Of a DNA stretch of 64,000 nucleotides, positions 21,734-30,925 are shown piece after piece. The DNA lies in assembly GCA_018715595.1 (NCBI GenBank), contig DVLI01000020.1:76586-140585 (forward strand), read 5' to 3'. This DNA comes from Candidatus Caccoplasma merdavium (GTDB lineage: Bacteria; Bacteroidota; Bacteroidia; Bacteroidales; UBA11471). Every line of letters begins with the position of its first letter. The first letter of the stretch is position 1. The notes beneath the pieces are model-generated. The model was given only the letters and a program-made list of their open reading frames with translations. It was not told the origin of the DNA and did no database searches. Made by a program: the position numbers and the translations under genes.

Positions 21734-21741
21734 TATCTTTG
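21734..21741 (+). promoter_or_regulatory. -7 element of the mnmA promoter
   Basis: TATCTTTG, 21 nt before the mnmA ATG. Its final TTG would be the start of a longer frame, which I reject. The -33 element is not clear. Confidence 0.6.
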
Positions 21742-21762
21742 TTCCGTCAAAAAATTACACCC

Positions 21763-22830
21763 ATGGAAATTGCAGCTTTGGTATCGGGCGGAGTAGACAG
21801 TTCGGTCGTCGTGCACCTCTTGAAGGAAGCCGGATACACCCCCACCCTCTTCTACATACGCATCGGCATGGAAGACAAGGACAAGACCCTTCACTGCCAC
21901 TCCGAAGAGGATATAGAAATCGTCTCTTACATGGCCCGCAAGTATGGTTGCCGCCTCGAAGTAGTATCGCTCCACAACGAATATTGGGAATATGTCATGG
22001 GCTATACGCTCGACGCCATAAAACGCGGATTCACCCCCAACCCCGATGTGATGTGCAACAAATACATCAAATTCGGATTCTTCGAGCAATATTGGGGAAA
22101 AGACTTTGACAAGATAGCCACGGGGCACTATGCCAGCATCGTTGAAGAAAACGGCATCACCTACCTGGGAACGGCCATCGACCCGGTAAAGGACCAGACC
22201 GACTTCCTTTCACAACTCAACACATTGCAAGTCTCGAAACTGATGTTCCCGCTGGGCGGACTCATGAAAACCGAAGTGCGAGCCATCGCCGAAAAAGCCG
22301 GATTGCCCAGTGCAAAACGCAAAGACAGCCAAGGCATCTGCTTCTTGGGAAATATCAACTACAACGAGTTTATCCGCAATTACCTGGGAGAAAGAGAAGG
22401 TGACATCATCGAGCTCGAAACAGGCAAGAAACTGGGCAAACACAAAGGGTATTGGTTTCACACCATCGGGCAACGCAAGGGATTGGGCCTGAGTGGCGGC
22501 CCGTGGTTTGTCATACGCAAGGACATCAAACACAACCGGCTCTATGTCTCCAACGGCTTTGACCCCGACACACAATACGGCACCGAGCTCAACCTCACCG
22601 GTTTCCGATTCATCACCGGAAATCCGTTGGGCGACCTTACCGAACCGACCCGCATCACATTCAAAAACCGTCACACGCCCGAATTTACCGGAGGTACCTT
22701 GCAACGTACCGGTGAAGACAAAGTGCGTATCGTTTCGGACGAACGCATACAGGGCATCGCTCCGGGACAGTTCGGCGTCATTTATAGCGCCGACCGCCGG
22801 CTCTGCTTGGCCAGCGGCGTCATCGAGTGA
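21763..22830 (+). CDS. mnmA: tRNA 2-thiouridine(34) synthase
   Basis: MnmA adenylates U34 of tRNA-Lys, -Glu and -Gln and replaces oxygen with sulfur. It has 355 residues. The ATP PP-loop is [11 protein letters not shown] at the N-terminus. The two catalytic cysteines are in [13 protein letters not shown] and [10 protein letters not shown]. The domain [15 protein letters not shown] and the C-terminal barrel are also present. Start ATG 21763 sits just after the promoter -7 box. Bacteroidetes often carry more than one MnmA paralogue, and whether this is the housekeeping copy cannot be told here. Confidence 0.94.
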   Translation: MEIAALVSGGVDSSVVVHLLKEAGYTPTLFYIRIGMEDKDKTLHCHSEEDIEIVSYMARKYGCRLEVVSLHNEYWEYVMGYTLDAIKRGFTPNPDVMCNKYIKFGFFEQYWGKDFDKIATGHYASIVEENGITYLGTAIDPVKDQTDFLSQLNTLQVSKLMFPLGGLMKTEVRAIAEKAGLPSAKRKDSQGICFLGNINYNEFIRNYLGEREGDIIELETGKKLGKHKGYWFHTIGQRKGLGLSGGPWFVIRKDIKHNRLYVSNGFDPDTQYGTELNLTGFRFITGNPLGDLTEPTRITFKNRHTPEFTGGTLQRTGEDKVRIVSDERIQGIAPGQFGVIYSADRRLCLASGVIE

Positions 22831-22893
22831 CCCCTCGGCCATTGAAAAGGGGCTCCGAATTTCATATTACACGACAGACACCCCGCCACACGT

Positions 22894-22947
22894 CACACAC
22901 AAAAAGCACCGGCGACACGCCACACACAAAAAGCACCGGCGACACGC
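22894..22947 (+). repeat. Two tandem 27-bp direct repeats
   Basis: The 27-bp unit at 22894-22920 is repeated exactly at 22921-22947. Each copy contains the left arm of the terminator hairpin that follows, while only one right arm exists. Confidence 0.95.
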
Positions 22948-22967
22948 AAGTGTCGCCGGTGCTTTTT
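22928..22967 (+). terminator. Bidirectional terminator between mnmA and the UPF0104 gene
   Basis: Perfect 18-bp arms at 22928-22945 and 22950-22967 with loop GCAA. A-run before and T-run after, so it can stop both convergent transcripts. Confidence 0.9.
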
Positions 22968-23002
22968 ATCATCGAGCCGCTGCAAGCGCAACGGCAAACG
23001 CT

Positions 23003-24037
23003 TTATGGACGGGACTCCGCATCAGAAGAGACCTCACCCGGAGACTTCTTCTCAGGGTGTTTCTTCTCCAACAATATCGAAAAGAAGGTATAAATACCCA
23101 AAAGCACAATGACCACCATCTGCGAGCCGTGAGCCACCAAGGCAAACGAGCCGGCCACATTGGGGTCGGTCACGCCATAGATGGCCAATGTCGCCATCAC
23201 GGCCAAATGCCATGGACCGAAGCCGCCCTGCACGGGAATACCCATGCCTATGCTGCCCATCACAAAAAGCGAAAGAGCCGCCAATGCCCCCAAATGAGCC
23301 GTATCGGCAAAGGCAAAAAGACATAAGTAAAGTTGCAGATAGTAACACAGCCACAACAAAATGGTGTAGACGATAAAACGTTTCTTCTGCTTCATGGTAA
23401 GGACCGTGCGGAACCCATACCACAAATTACGCATCATCTCCTTGATTTTCGAGACCCAGCGATACTCGTTTTTCTGACGGAAAATCCACACCAGCGCACC
23501 CACCACCACAGCAACGAAAAGATAGGGATATGGCGATGTAATGACAGAGAAGAGGGTCTCTTCGATAACCGGATACTGTTTCAGGAAATCGAGCAGGACA
23601 TGCATCTGCAAGAAAAAGACCGCCACGATGAGGCAGATTACCGACACAGTGTCCATAAGCCGGTCGGAAACAACCGAACCCAGCAAAAGGGTAAACGACA
23701 TCTGCTCACGCCGTGCCACATAACCGCACCGCCACACCTCCCCCAGGCGGGGAAACAAGAGATTCATGGCATAAGTGCCGAAAATGGCATTGGTAAGGGT
23801 ACGGAACGAGGCCGGGTGTTGCAAAGCCCGCAACTGCAACTGCCAGCGCAAAGCCCGCACGATGTGGCTCACCACACCTACGACCATCGACAAAATGACC
23901 CAGCCATATTTGATTTCCGATTGCAGAATGCGCGCAATCTGCTCCATGTCGAGTCGACTGTAAAGCGCCCAAAATATGGCGATTCCGCAACACAGGGGAA
24001 TCAAGAACTTCAATATGTTACGCACTATTTTTTTCAA
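23003..24037 (-). CDS. UPF0104/LPG-synthase-TM-like membrane protein
   Basis: A 344-residue protein with about eight to nine membrane helices, ending in a charged cytoplasmic tail (EKKHPEKKSPGEVSSDAESRP). Motifs such as RALRWQLQLRAL, FPRLGEVWRCGYV and GIPVQGGFGPWHLAVM are those of the family of lysylphosphatidylglycerol synthase membrane regions (YbhN/AglD type), whose bacterial members include lipid flippase-like proteins. No aminoacyl-transfer domain follows, so it is not an MprF. The start codon is TTG at 24037. AGGA lies 6 nt upstream and the next methionine is at residue 31, both of which support TTG. Substrate unknown. Confidence 0.8.
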   Translation of the reverse strand: MKKIVRNILKFLIPLCCGIAIFWALYSRLDMEQIARILQSEIKYGWVILSMVVGVVSHIVRALRWQLQLRALQHPASFRTLTNAIFGTYAMNLLFPRLGEVWRCGYVARREQMSFTLLLGSVVSDRLMDTVSVICLIVAVFFLQMHVLLDFLKQYPVIEETLFSVITSPYPYLFVAVVVGALVWIFRQKNEYRWVSKIKEMMRNLWYGFRTVLTMKQKKRFIVYTILLWLCYYLQLYLCLFAFADTAHLGALAALSLFVMGSIGMGIPVQGGFGPWHLAVMATLAIYGVTDPNVAGSFALVAHGSQMVVIVLLGIYTFFSILLEKKHPEKKSPGEVSSDAESRP

Positions 24038-24075
24038 CTTTTCCTCAACTTGTCTGATTAAAAAAAATATTATTG

Positions 24076-24098
24076 TACCTTTGTATGGTGCAAAGGTA
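24076..24098. promoter_or_regulatory. Face-to-face -7 elements for rsmA and the UPF0104 gene
   Basis: TACCTTTG on plus at 24076-24083 points toward rsmA. The same octamer on minus at 24098-24091 points toward the UPF0104 gene. Together they form an inverted repeat with a 7-bp centre, so the two transcripts would start inside each other's promoter. Confidence 0.65.
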
Positions 24099-24160
24099 AG
24101 CTTTTTTGCGAAAATAGGCCGAGGGTCACCTTTATATATACATCAAAAATAATCCCGATT

Positions 24161-24949
24161 ATGCGCTCGCCCGTAAAACCTAAAAAATTTTTGGGACAAC
24201 ATTTCCTGAAAGATCTGGACATAGCCCGACGCATCGCCGACACGGTAAAAGATTACGGGGGAATGCCGATACTCGAAATCGGCCCGGGCACAGGGGTTCT
24301 CACGCAATTTCTCCTGTCCGCGGGGCACGATCTCACGGTCGTCGAAATCGACCGGGAATCGGTCGCCTATCTACGCGCCCACTTCCCCGCCCTCGACGGA
24401 CGCATACTCGAAGAGGATTTCCTGAAACTGCCTCTCGACCGCATATTCCCCGACCGCTTCTGCGTCATCGGGAATTATCCCTACAACATATCGAGCCAGA
24501 TATTTTTCAAGGTGCTCGACTACAAAGACCGCATACCCTGTTGCAGCGGCATGATACAAAAGGAGGTCGCCGAACGCATGGCCTCGGGGCCGGGCAACAA
24601 GGACTACGGCATACTGAGTGTGCTCATGCAGGCTTGGTATGACATAGAATATTTGTTCACCGTCTCGGAACAGGTCTTCGACCCGCCCCCAAAAGTAAAA
24701 TCGGCCGTCATACGCATGACACGCAACCGCGTCACCGACCTGGGGTGCAGCGAACGCCTCTTCAAACAAGTCGTGAAGACCAGTTTCAACCAGCGGCGCA
24801 AGACATTGCGCAACTCATTGAAGCCCCTGCTCGGGAAAGATTGCCCGCTTCTTGAAAACGAGCTCTTCGACAAACGCCCCGAACAGTTGTCGGTCGAACA
24901 ATTTATCGCCCTCACACGAGACATCGAAACCATTCTTCCCGGACAATAA
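24161..24949 (+). CDS. rsmA: 16S rRNA dimethyladenosine transferase
   Basis: RsmA (KsgA) adds two methyl groups to each of A1518 and A1519 of 16S rRNA in late 30S assembly. It has 262 residues. PKKFLGQHFLKD at the N-terminus is the family signature. The SAM site is EIGPGTGVLT, the acidic loop is VVEIDRESV, and the catalytic motif is GNYPYN. The C-terminal helical domain includes FNQRRKTLRNSLKPLL. It is followed after 10 nt by mgtE. Confidence 0.96.
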   Translation: MRSPVKPKKFLGQHFLKDLDIARRIADTVKDYGGMPILEIGPGTGVLTQFLLSAGHDLTVVEIDRESVAYLRAHFPALDGRILEEDFLKLPLDRIFPDRFCVIGNYPYNISSQIFFKVLDYKDRIPCCSGMIQKEVAERMASGPGNKDYGILSVLMQAWYDIEYLFTVSEQVFDPPPKVKSAVIRMTRNRVTDLGCSERLFKQVVKTSFNQRRKTLRNSLKPLLGKDCPLLENELFDKRPEQLSVEQFIALTRDIETILPGQ

Positions 24950-24959
24950 CCCTCCCGTC

Positions 24960-26309
24960 ATGGAAAAATTTACCGAAGAATACATCGAAAACATACGCAA
25001 TATCATTGCCGAAAACAATACCGGGCAGGCCAAAGAAATACTCAAAGACCTGCACCCGGCCGATATTGCCGAACTGTACCAGAATCTCGACATCGAAGAG
25101 TCGGAGTTCCTTTACAAACTGCTCGACAAGGAAACCGCCGCCGACGTGCTGATGGAACTTGACGAAGACGACCGACGAAAGCTCCTCAAAGAGATGCCGA
25201 GCGAAACCATCGCCAAGGAATACATCGACCACCTCGAAACCGATGATGCGGTAGACCTCATACGCGACCTCGACGAAGATGCACAAGAAGAGGTGCTTGC
25301 CCACATCAACGACGTGGAACAGGCCGGAGACATCGTCGACCTGCTGAAATATGACGAGAACACGGCCGGTGGTCTCATGGGTACCGAAATGGTCATCGTA
25401 AACGAGAATTGGAGTATGCCCGAGTGCATAAAAGAGATGCGCCGCCAAGCCGAATACATGGACGAAATATACTATGTGTATGTGGTCGACGACGACAACA
25501 AGCTGCGCGGCGTATTCCCGCTGAAAAAGATGATTACCCACCCTTCGGCCTCGAAGATAAAGCACGTCATGAAAAAAGACCCGGTCTCGGTACGCACCGA
25601 CGATACCATCGAGACGGTGGCCCAAACCATTGAAAAATATGACTTGGTGGCCCTCCCCGTCATCGACAGCATAGGCCGGCTGGTGGGTCGCATCACCGTC
25701 GACGACGTCATGGATGAAGTGCGCGAGCAAGCCGAACGCGACTACCAACTGGCTTCGGGTATCTCGCAAGACGTGGAGACGACCGATACCATTCTCACCC
25801 AGACATCGGCCCGACTTCCCTGGCTGCTCATCGGCATGATAGGAGGTTTGGCCAACTCGGTCATCTTGGGCAATTTCGAAGGAAGTTTTGCCATCAATCC
25901 GGCCATGGCCCTGTTCATTCCCCTCATTGGCGGTACGGGCGGAAACGTCGGCATACAGTCGTCGGCCATCATCGTGCAGGGCCTTGCCAACAAATCGCTC
26001 TCCCTCAACCATGCCGGAAAACAGATTCTGAAAGAGCTCGGAGTCGCCATCATCAATGCCTGCACGATTTCGGTATTGATATTCGCCGCCTGTTATTTCT
26101 TCCTGCTCGGCGGCGACGCACTCACGATATGCGTCTCCCTGTCGCTCTTTTCGGTGGTGATTTTCGCCTCGATATTCGGCACTTGCGTCCCCATCGCCCT
26201 CGAAAAAGTGGGACTCGACCCGGCCATCGCGACCGGCCCGTTCATCACCATATCAAACGACATCATCGGCATGCTCATCTACATGGGCATCTGCCAATTA
26301 TTGCTTTAA
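24960..26309 (+). CDS. mgtE: Magnesium transporter MgtE
   Basis: MgtE is a dimeric Mg2+ channel of the inner membrane that closes when cytoplasmic magnesium is high. The 449-residue protein has an N-terminal helical domain rich in acidic residues (about 1-130), two CBS domains (about 135-255, with VYVVDDDNKLRGVFPLKKM and ALPVIDSIGRLVGRITVDD), a connecting helix, and five membrane helices. The pore region includes PLIGGTGGNVGIQSSAI. I chose ATG at 24960 because the longer frame overlaps rsmA by nearly 100 bp. It ends just before a strong terminator. Confidence 0.95.
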   Translation: MEKFTEEYIENIRNIIAENNTGQAKEILKDLHPADIAELYQNLDIEESEFLYKLLDKETAADVLMELDEDDRRKLLKEMPSETIAKEYIDHLETDDAVDLIRDLDEDAQEEVLAHINDVEQAGDIVDLLKYDENTAGGLMGTEMVIVNENWSMPECIKEMRRQAEYMDEIYYVYVVDDDNKLRGVFPLKKMITHPSASKIKHVMKKDPVSVRTDDTIETVAQTIEKYDLVALPVIDSIGRLVGRITVDDVMDEVREQAERDYQLASGISQDVETTDTILTQTSARLPWLLIGMIGGLANSVILGNFEGSFAINPAMALFIPLIGGTGGNVGIQSSAIIVQGLANKSLSLNHAGKQILKELGVAIINACTISVLIFAACYFFLLGGDALTICVSLSLFSVVIFASIFGTCVPIALEKVGLDPAIATGPFITISNDIIGMLIYMGICQLLL

Positions 26310-26320
26310 CAAAGGTGACC

Positions 26321-26373
26321 CCCAGTAAAAGGAGCGGCCTTTCCTCGATGGAAAGGCCGCTCCTTTTACTGGG
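26321..26373. terminator. Strong bidirectional terminator between mgtE and dnaJ
   Basis: Perfect 24-bp arms at 26321-26344 and 26350-26373 with a 5-nt loop. It serves mgtE (plus) and the grpE-dnaJ unit (minus), with AAAA/TTTT inside the stem. Confidence 0.9.
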
Positions 26374-26389
26374 TTCTCCCCGTGAGAGC

Positions 26390-27544
26390 TTACTCAAACA
26401 TGTGGCGCAGTTTGCTGAATATGCGCTCTTTTACCGATTTGCTCGGCGTGAAACCGGGTGTACGCAACTCTTCGATTTTCTTGCGCTCCTCGGCCGTGAG
26501 ATTCTCGGGCACATACACCGAGAGATTGACCAGCAAATCACCCACGCCGTATCGATTGACCGAAGGAAGCCCCTTGCCCCTCAACCGCAACACTTTGCCG
26601 GGTTGGGTACCGGGATCGATTTTCACCTTGGCCTTGCCATCGATGGTGGGCACTTCGAGCGTACCGCCCAAAGCCGCGGTGGGGAAGTCGATGAGAGCAT
26701 TGTATATCAAGTCGTTTTCGTCCCGCAGCAATTCGGGGTGCGGCTCTTCCTGCACGAGTATCAGGAGGTCACCGTTGACGCCACCGTGGCGTGCGGCATT
26801 ACCGGCACCGCTCATCGACAGTTGCATACCCTCTGAAACGCCGGCCGGTATGTTGATGGTGATGACTTCGTCTTCTTTGAGGATTCCCTCTCCGTTGCAC
26901 TTGGGACATTTATGGGTAATGATACGGCCTTCGCCCCCACATTTGGGACAGGTCGTGGTCGATTGCATTGTACCCAAAATGGTTTGCCGCACTTGCGTGA
27001 CAACCCCGCTTCCCTTACATTGCGAACAGGTCTCGTAATCGGTGCCATGCTCGGCGCCGGTGCCTTTGCAGTCGGGACAGGGGACATATTTCTTGACTTT
27101 GATTTTCTTCTCAACGCCGGTGGCTATCTCCTGCAAATTGAGTTTTACGCGCACGCGCAGGTCGGAACCTCGATTGACCCGTTTCCCGCTGCGGCTGCCG
27201 CTGAAACCGCCAAATCCGCCGAAACCGCCAAACCCGCCGCCGAATATATCGCCGAATTGGGAGAAGATGTCTTCCATCGACATTCCGCCGCCTCCAAATC
27301 CCGAGGCGCCTCCGCCATTGACTCCGGCATGGCCAAACTGGTCATATCGAGCTCTTTTTTCACTATTGCTCAGCACCTCATAGGCTTCGGCTGCTTCTTT
27401 GAATTTCTCTTCGGCCTCCTTGTCTCCGGGATTCTTGTCGGGGTGATATTGTATGGCTTTTTTGCGATAGGCTTTCTTTATCTCTTCGGCTGTCGCTGTT
27501 TTGGTGACTTCCAGCACTTCATAATAATCTCGTTTGCTGCTCAT
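26390..27544 (-). CDS. dnaJ: Chaperone DnaJ
   Basis: DnaJ delivers unfolded clients to DnaK and stimulates its ATPase. The 384-residue protein has the J domain with HPD ([14 protein letters not shown]), a Gly/Phe-rich linker (about 75-115), four CxxCxGxG-type zinc motifs ([32 protein letters not shown]) and the C-terminal client-binding domains. It is a full type I DnaJ. It is 38 nt downstream of grpE, giving the grpE-dnaJ operon common in Bacteroidetes. dnaK is not in the window. Confidence 0.97.
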   Translation of the reverse strand: MSSKRDYYEVLEVTKTATAEEIKKAYRKKAIQYHPDKNPGDKEAEEKFKEAAEAYEVLSNSEKRARYDQFGHAGVNGGGASGFGGGGMSMEDIFSQFGDIFGGGFGGFGGFGGFSGSRSGKRVNRGSDLRVRVKLNLQEIATGVEKKIKVKKYVPCPDCKGTGAEHGTDYETCSQCKGSGVVTQVRQTILGTMQSTTTCPKCGGEGRIITHKCPKCNGEGILKEDEVITINIPAGVSEGMQLSMSGAGNAARHGGVNGDLLILVQEEPHPELLRDENDLIYNALIDFPTAALGGTLEVPTIDGKAKVKIDPGTQPGKVLRLRGKGLPSVNRYGVGDLLVNLSVYVPENLTAEERKKIEELRTPGFTPSKSVKERIFSKLRHMFE

Positions 27545-27582
27545 GGGTGTGTTCTTGTTTTTTTACCTTTGATTTTCCCGTT

Positions 27583-28155
27583 CTACTCACCGACCACGAC
27601 TTTGGCATAACGTATGACCTTGTCGTTCATTGTGTACCCTTTTTGCACACAATCGATGACCTTGCCTTTCTGCTCGGGCGCGGGAGCCGGGAATGTGGTC
27701 ACCGCTTCATGGAACTCGGTATCAAAATCGGCACCCTCGGTAGGAATCTCTTTCACTCCATGCTGGTCGAGATAGGTTTTGAATTTATTGTATATCAATT
27801 CTACACCTTGTTTCAGAGCCTCTACATCGGAACTCTTGCCCACGGCCTGCAAAGCGCGCTCGAAATCGTCGATGACAGGCAAGATGTCTTTAAGACACGA
27901 CTCTCCGCCGTTCTTTATCAATTCGGCTTTCTCTTTCAGCGTTCTTTTGCGGAAGTTTTCAAGGTCGGCACGAGCCAGCAGATACTCTTTTTTGAGTTCT
28001 TCGACCTGAGCCCGCAACTGTTCATTCTCGGCTGCCAAAGTGTCAGTCTCTTCGGCAGGAGATGGCTCCTCGACGGGATTCTGGGTCTGATCTTCTGTCA
28101 GCTCCTCGCTGTTTTCAATCTCTTTTTCGGGAGTTTCAGATGTTTGTTCTTTCAT
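27583..28155 (-). CDS. grpE: Nucleotide exchange factor GrpE
   Basis: GrpE releases ADP from DnaK. The protein has 190 residues. The first 40 are Glu/Thr/Pro-rich and probably disordered, followed by a long coiled-coil helix (AAENEQLRAQVEELKKEYLLARADLENFRKR region) and the C-terminal beta wing with HEAVTTFPAP and VIDCVQKGYTMNDKVIRYAKVVV. The signature LARADLENFRKRT is clear. It is the first gene of the grpE-dnaJ unit. A perfect palindrome lies about 70 nt upstream. Confidence 0.95.
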   Translation of the reverse strand: MKEQTSETPEKEIENSEELTEDQTQNPVEEPSPAEETDTLAAENEQLRAQVEELKKEYLLARADLENFRKRTLKEKAELIKNGGESCLKDILPVIDDFERALQAVGKSSDVEALKQGVELIYNKFKTYLDQHGVKEIPTEGADFDTEFHEAVTTFPAPAPEQKGKVIDCVQKGYTMNDKVIRYAKVVVGE

Positions 28156-28222
28156 TTTGTATTTTATTTATATTTCATTATCAATAATTTATAAGAATAG
28201 GCATCACTTCTTCGGGCCAACC

Positions 28223-28242
28223 CTGTGTGATGTGTCACACAG
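28223..28242. promoter_or_regulatory. Palindrome upstream of grpE
   Basis: CTGTGTGA (28223-28230) and TCACACAG (28235-28242) form a perfect 8-bp inverted repeat around TGTG. The core TGTGA-N4-TCACA resembles Crp/Fnr-type operators, which usually have other spacings. It may be an operator for grpE-dnaJ. No regulator is assigned. Confidence 0.4.
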
Positions 28243-28315
28243 AGTAGAGCAAAAACGTTGCCAGGCCGGCAAGAGGTCTTTTTGTCAGCCTTGGAGGGGT
28301 CGGCCCGACTCTCTA

Positions 28316-29143
28316 TCAATATTGGCAAGGTCCCGACCAGATACAACAGCCGGGGAATTCTCGCTCAATGTCCTCGGGCAGGGAACGGAAAAGGGCATAT
28401 AGCGTGGAACCCGAGCCCGACATCGAAGCATAGACGGCCCCGCACGCATACAGGCGAGCTTTGAAACGGGCCAACTCGGGGTAATGGAAAAAAACACTCT
28501 TCTCAAAATCATTCACCAGGCAATCTTTCCATTCGCCCACGGGTCTCTGCACGACGGCCGACAAAGGCTCGTCGGGCAGTGCCGGGACTACCCGGGAATA
28601 GGCTTCGGCCGTAGAGACGGCTATCGGGGGCTTCACCAGGAAAAGCGTGTATCCCTGCAAAGAGAGGCCGACAGGCGACAGACGGTCGCCGATACCCTCG
28701 GCCAACATCGGTCGGTTGTAGATGAAGAACGGGCAGTCGGCTCCGAGTTGCGCCGCACATGCCGCCAACTCATCGTCATCGGCCGGGAGAGAAAACAGTC
28801 GGCGCAAGAGCAGCAACATCGTCGAGGCATCGGACGAACCGCCTCCCAGCCCGGCACCAAAGGGTATGACCTTGTGAAGGTAGGCTTCGACGGGAGGCAT
28901 CGGATAACGTCGGGAAAGAATACGATAAGCCTTGACGACCAGATTGTCTTCTGCTCTGCCGTCGATAGCAAGCCCCGAAAGGTGCAAATCGCAACCCGAT
29001 TCCCGGTCTGCCGCGGGAACGACTTCGAGAGCGTCGCACCACCCCACGGGATAGAATATGGTTGCTATGTCGTGATACTTGTCGGGACGTCGGGACAAGA
29101 TGTTCAACCCAAGATTTATCTTGGCATTGGGAAAGAGTAACAT
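28316..29143 (-). CDS. ispE: 4-diphosphocytidyl-2-C-methyl-D-erythritol kinase
   Basis: IspE phosphorylates CDP-methylerythritol in the MEP route to isoprenoids. The 275-residue protein is a GHMP kinase. It begins MLLFPNAKINLGLNIL and has the ATP loop PFGAGLGGGSSDAST and the C-terminal motif YASMSGSGSTLYALF. The start is ATG at 29143. It stands alone, 160 bp upstream of grpE on the same strand. Confidence 0.95.
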   Translation of the reverse strand: MLLFPNAKINLGLNILSRRPDKYHDIATIFYPVGWCDALEVVPAADRESGCDLHLSGLAIDGRAEDNLVVKAYRILSRRYPMPPVEAYLHKVIPFGAGLGGGSSDASTMLLLLRRLFSLPADDDELAACAAQLGADCPFFIYNRPMLAEGIGDRLSPVGLSLQGYTLFLVKPPIAVSTAEAYSRVVPALPDEPLSAVVQRPVGEWKDCLVNDFEKSVFFHYPELARFKARLYACGAVYASMSGSGSTLYALFRSLPEDIEREFPGCCIWSGPCQY

Positions 29144-29165
29144 ATAAACGATTTCTGTTGCGGGG

Positions 29166-29173
29166 CAAATGTA
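29166..29173 (-). promoter_or_regulatory. -7 element of the ispE promoter
   Basis: TACATTTG on the minus strand, 22 nt before the ispE ATG. No good -33 box is seen. Confidence 0.5.
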
Positions 29174-29338
29174 GGAATTTTATCTGAAATAACACGGATT
29201 CCCTCCCCACAATCGGGGCAAGGCAGAAAGCGGCGAACCGCTCACGGAACAAGATTCCCCACGGGAATCCCGACATCAGGGAAATCAAAAAAAAGATTTG
29301 GACTGTTCTTCCAAAAGGAATAGCAATTCTATTTTTTG

Positions 29339-29346
29339 TATATTTG
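29339..29346 (+). promoter_or_regulatory. -7 element of the dnaB promoter
   Basis: TATATTTG, 37 nt before the dnaB ATG at 29384. It overlaps the start of a longer frame and so supports the downstream start. Confidence 0.55.
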
Positions 29347-29383
29347 TAGCCCCAACGAAATTCCGTTTTTTACTCTCAAAGAC

Positions 29384-30916
29384 ATGGAAATCATATCCGG
29401 ACGCAAAACCCCTGCCCGCAAGAAACCCCAGGCTCTCACCCCGATGGCCGACATGGGGAAGCTACAACCCCAGGCCCGCGAACTCGAAGAGGCCGTGCTG
29501 GGTGCCTTGATGCTCGAAAAAGATGCTTACTCCATCATCAGTGACATACTGAAACCCGAATGCTTCTACGAATACAAACACCAGCTCATCTACAAGGCGA
29601 TTGTCGACTTGGCTATGAAGCAGGAGCCTATCGACATGCTCACCGTGTGCGAACAGTTGCGCCGCAACGGAAGCCTCGAAGAGGTGGGGGGCGAATATGT
29701 CATCACCGAGCTGACCAGCCGGGTATCGTCGGCCGCCAACATCGAATTTCACGCCCGCATCATCATGCAGAAGTACTTGGCGCGGGAATTGATACGCTTT
29801 GCCGGAGAAGTGCTGGGCGATGCCTACGACGCCACCGTCGACGTGGACGACCTGATGCAAAAGACCGAAGGCCAGTTGTTTGAGATTTCCCAACGGAATG
29901 TCAAGAAAGATTTCACGCAAATCAACCCCATCATCAACGAGGCTTTGCGCATACTCGAAATCGCATCGAACCGGAAAGACGGACTGAGCGGTCTGCAATC
30001 GGGATTTACCGACCTCGACAAAATGACATCGGGCTGGCAAAACTCCGACCTCATCATCATCGCAGCCCGTCCGGCCATGGGAAAGACGGCGTTTGTCCTC
30101 TCGATGGCCAAAAACATGGCAATCAACTACAACACGCCGGTGGCCATCTTCTCGCTCGAAATGTCGAACGTGCAGCTTGTAAATCGCCTGATAATCAACA
30201 CCTGCGAAATTCCCGGAGAGAAAATCAAAAGCGGGCAGCTCGCTCCCCACGAATGGGAACAGCTGAACGCCAAAATCAACGACCTGTTCGACGCCCCCAT
30301 CTACATCGACGATACCCCCAGCCTCTCGGTTTTCGAGTTGCGCACCAAGGCCCGGCGTTTGGTACGGGAACACGGCATAAAGATGATTATCATCGACTAC
30401 CTGCAACTGATGAACGCCAGCGGCATGAACTTCGGCAGCCGCGAACAAGAGGTGAGCACCATTTCCCGCTCGCTCAAAGGATTGGCCAAGGAATTGAACA
30501 TTCCCATCATCGCCCTTTCGCAGTTGAACCGTGGCGTGGAAACGCGTACCGGAGACGAAGGCAAACGCCCGCAACTGGCCGACCTGCGCGAGTCGGGAGC
30601 CATCGAGCAAGATGCCGACATGGTATGCTTCATACACCGCCCCGAATACTATAAAATAACCGAAGACGCCAAGGGCAACTCCCTCGTGGGACTGGCCGAA
30701 ATCATCATCGCCAAGCACCGCAACGGCGCCGTGGGTGACGTGCGGCTGCGTTTCCGCGCCGAGCTGGCCCGTTTCCAAAACCTGAAAGACGACACAATCA
30801 TACCCTCTAAAATCAATAAAAAATCGGCTCAGAAACAAGCCGAGAACGGAGCGGCGAAAAACATCGACCCCAACGCCGATTTTTTGAACCAGCAAGACGA
30901 TTCCACCCCCTTCTAA
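29384..30916 (+). CDS. dnaB: Replicative DNA helicase DnaB
   Basis: DnaB is the hexameric 5'-3' helicase of the replication fork. It has 510 residues: a basic N-terminal extension, the helical N-terminal domain (about 25-130, QARELEEAVLGALML), a linker, and the RecA-like motor. Walker A is ARPAMGKTAFVLS, with the DnaB signature AIFSLEMSN, Walker B MIIIDYLQLM, and the arginine-finger region RESGAIEQDADMV. No intein interrupts it. The C-terminus is a disordered tail. I chose ATG 29384 because a promoter -7 box overlaps the longer frame. It is followed 9 nt later by an AlkD-like gene. Confidence 0.97.
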   Translation: MEIISGRKTPARKKPQALTPMADMGKLQPQARELEEAVLGALMLEKDAYSIISDILKPECFYEYKHQLIYKAIVDLAMKQEPIDMLTVCEQLRRNGSLEEVGGEYVITELTSRVSSAANIEFHARIIMQKYLARELIRFAGEVLGDAYDATVDVDDLMQKTEGQLFEISQRNVKKDFTQINPIINEALRILEIASNRKDGLSGLQSGFTDLDKMTSGWQNSDLIIIAARPAMGKTAFVLSMAKNMAINYNTPVAIFSLEMSNVQLVNRLIINTCEIPGEKIKSGQLAPHEWEQLNAKINDLFDAPIYIDDTPSLSVFELRTKARRLVREHGIKMIIIDYLQLMNASGMNFGSREQEVSTISRSLKGLAKELNIPIIALSQLNRGVETRTGDEGKRPQLADLRESGAIEQDADMVCFIHRPEYYKITEDAKGNSLVGLAEIIIAKHRNGAVGDVRLRFRAELARFQNLKDDTIIPSKINKKSAQKQAENGAAKNIDPNADFLNQQDDSTPF

Positions 30917-30925
30917 ACCACACCC

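Noticed and set aside
22894-22947. Possible CRISPR-like repeat
   Set aside because: Only two units, directly adjacent without spacers, and part of a terminator. No cas genes in the window.
22493-23326. 277-codon plus frame running from mnmA across the terminator into the UPF0104 gene
   Set aside because: It crosses a strong hairpin and tandem repeats, overlaps two real genes and has a low-complexity His/Thr/Lys section from the repeats.
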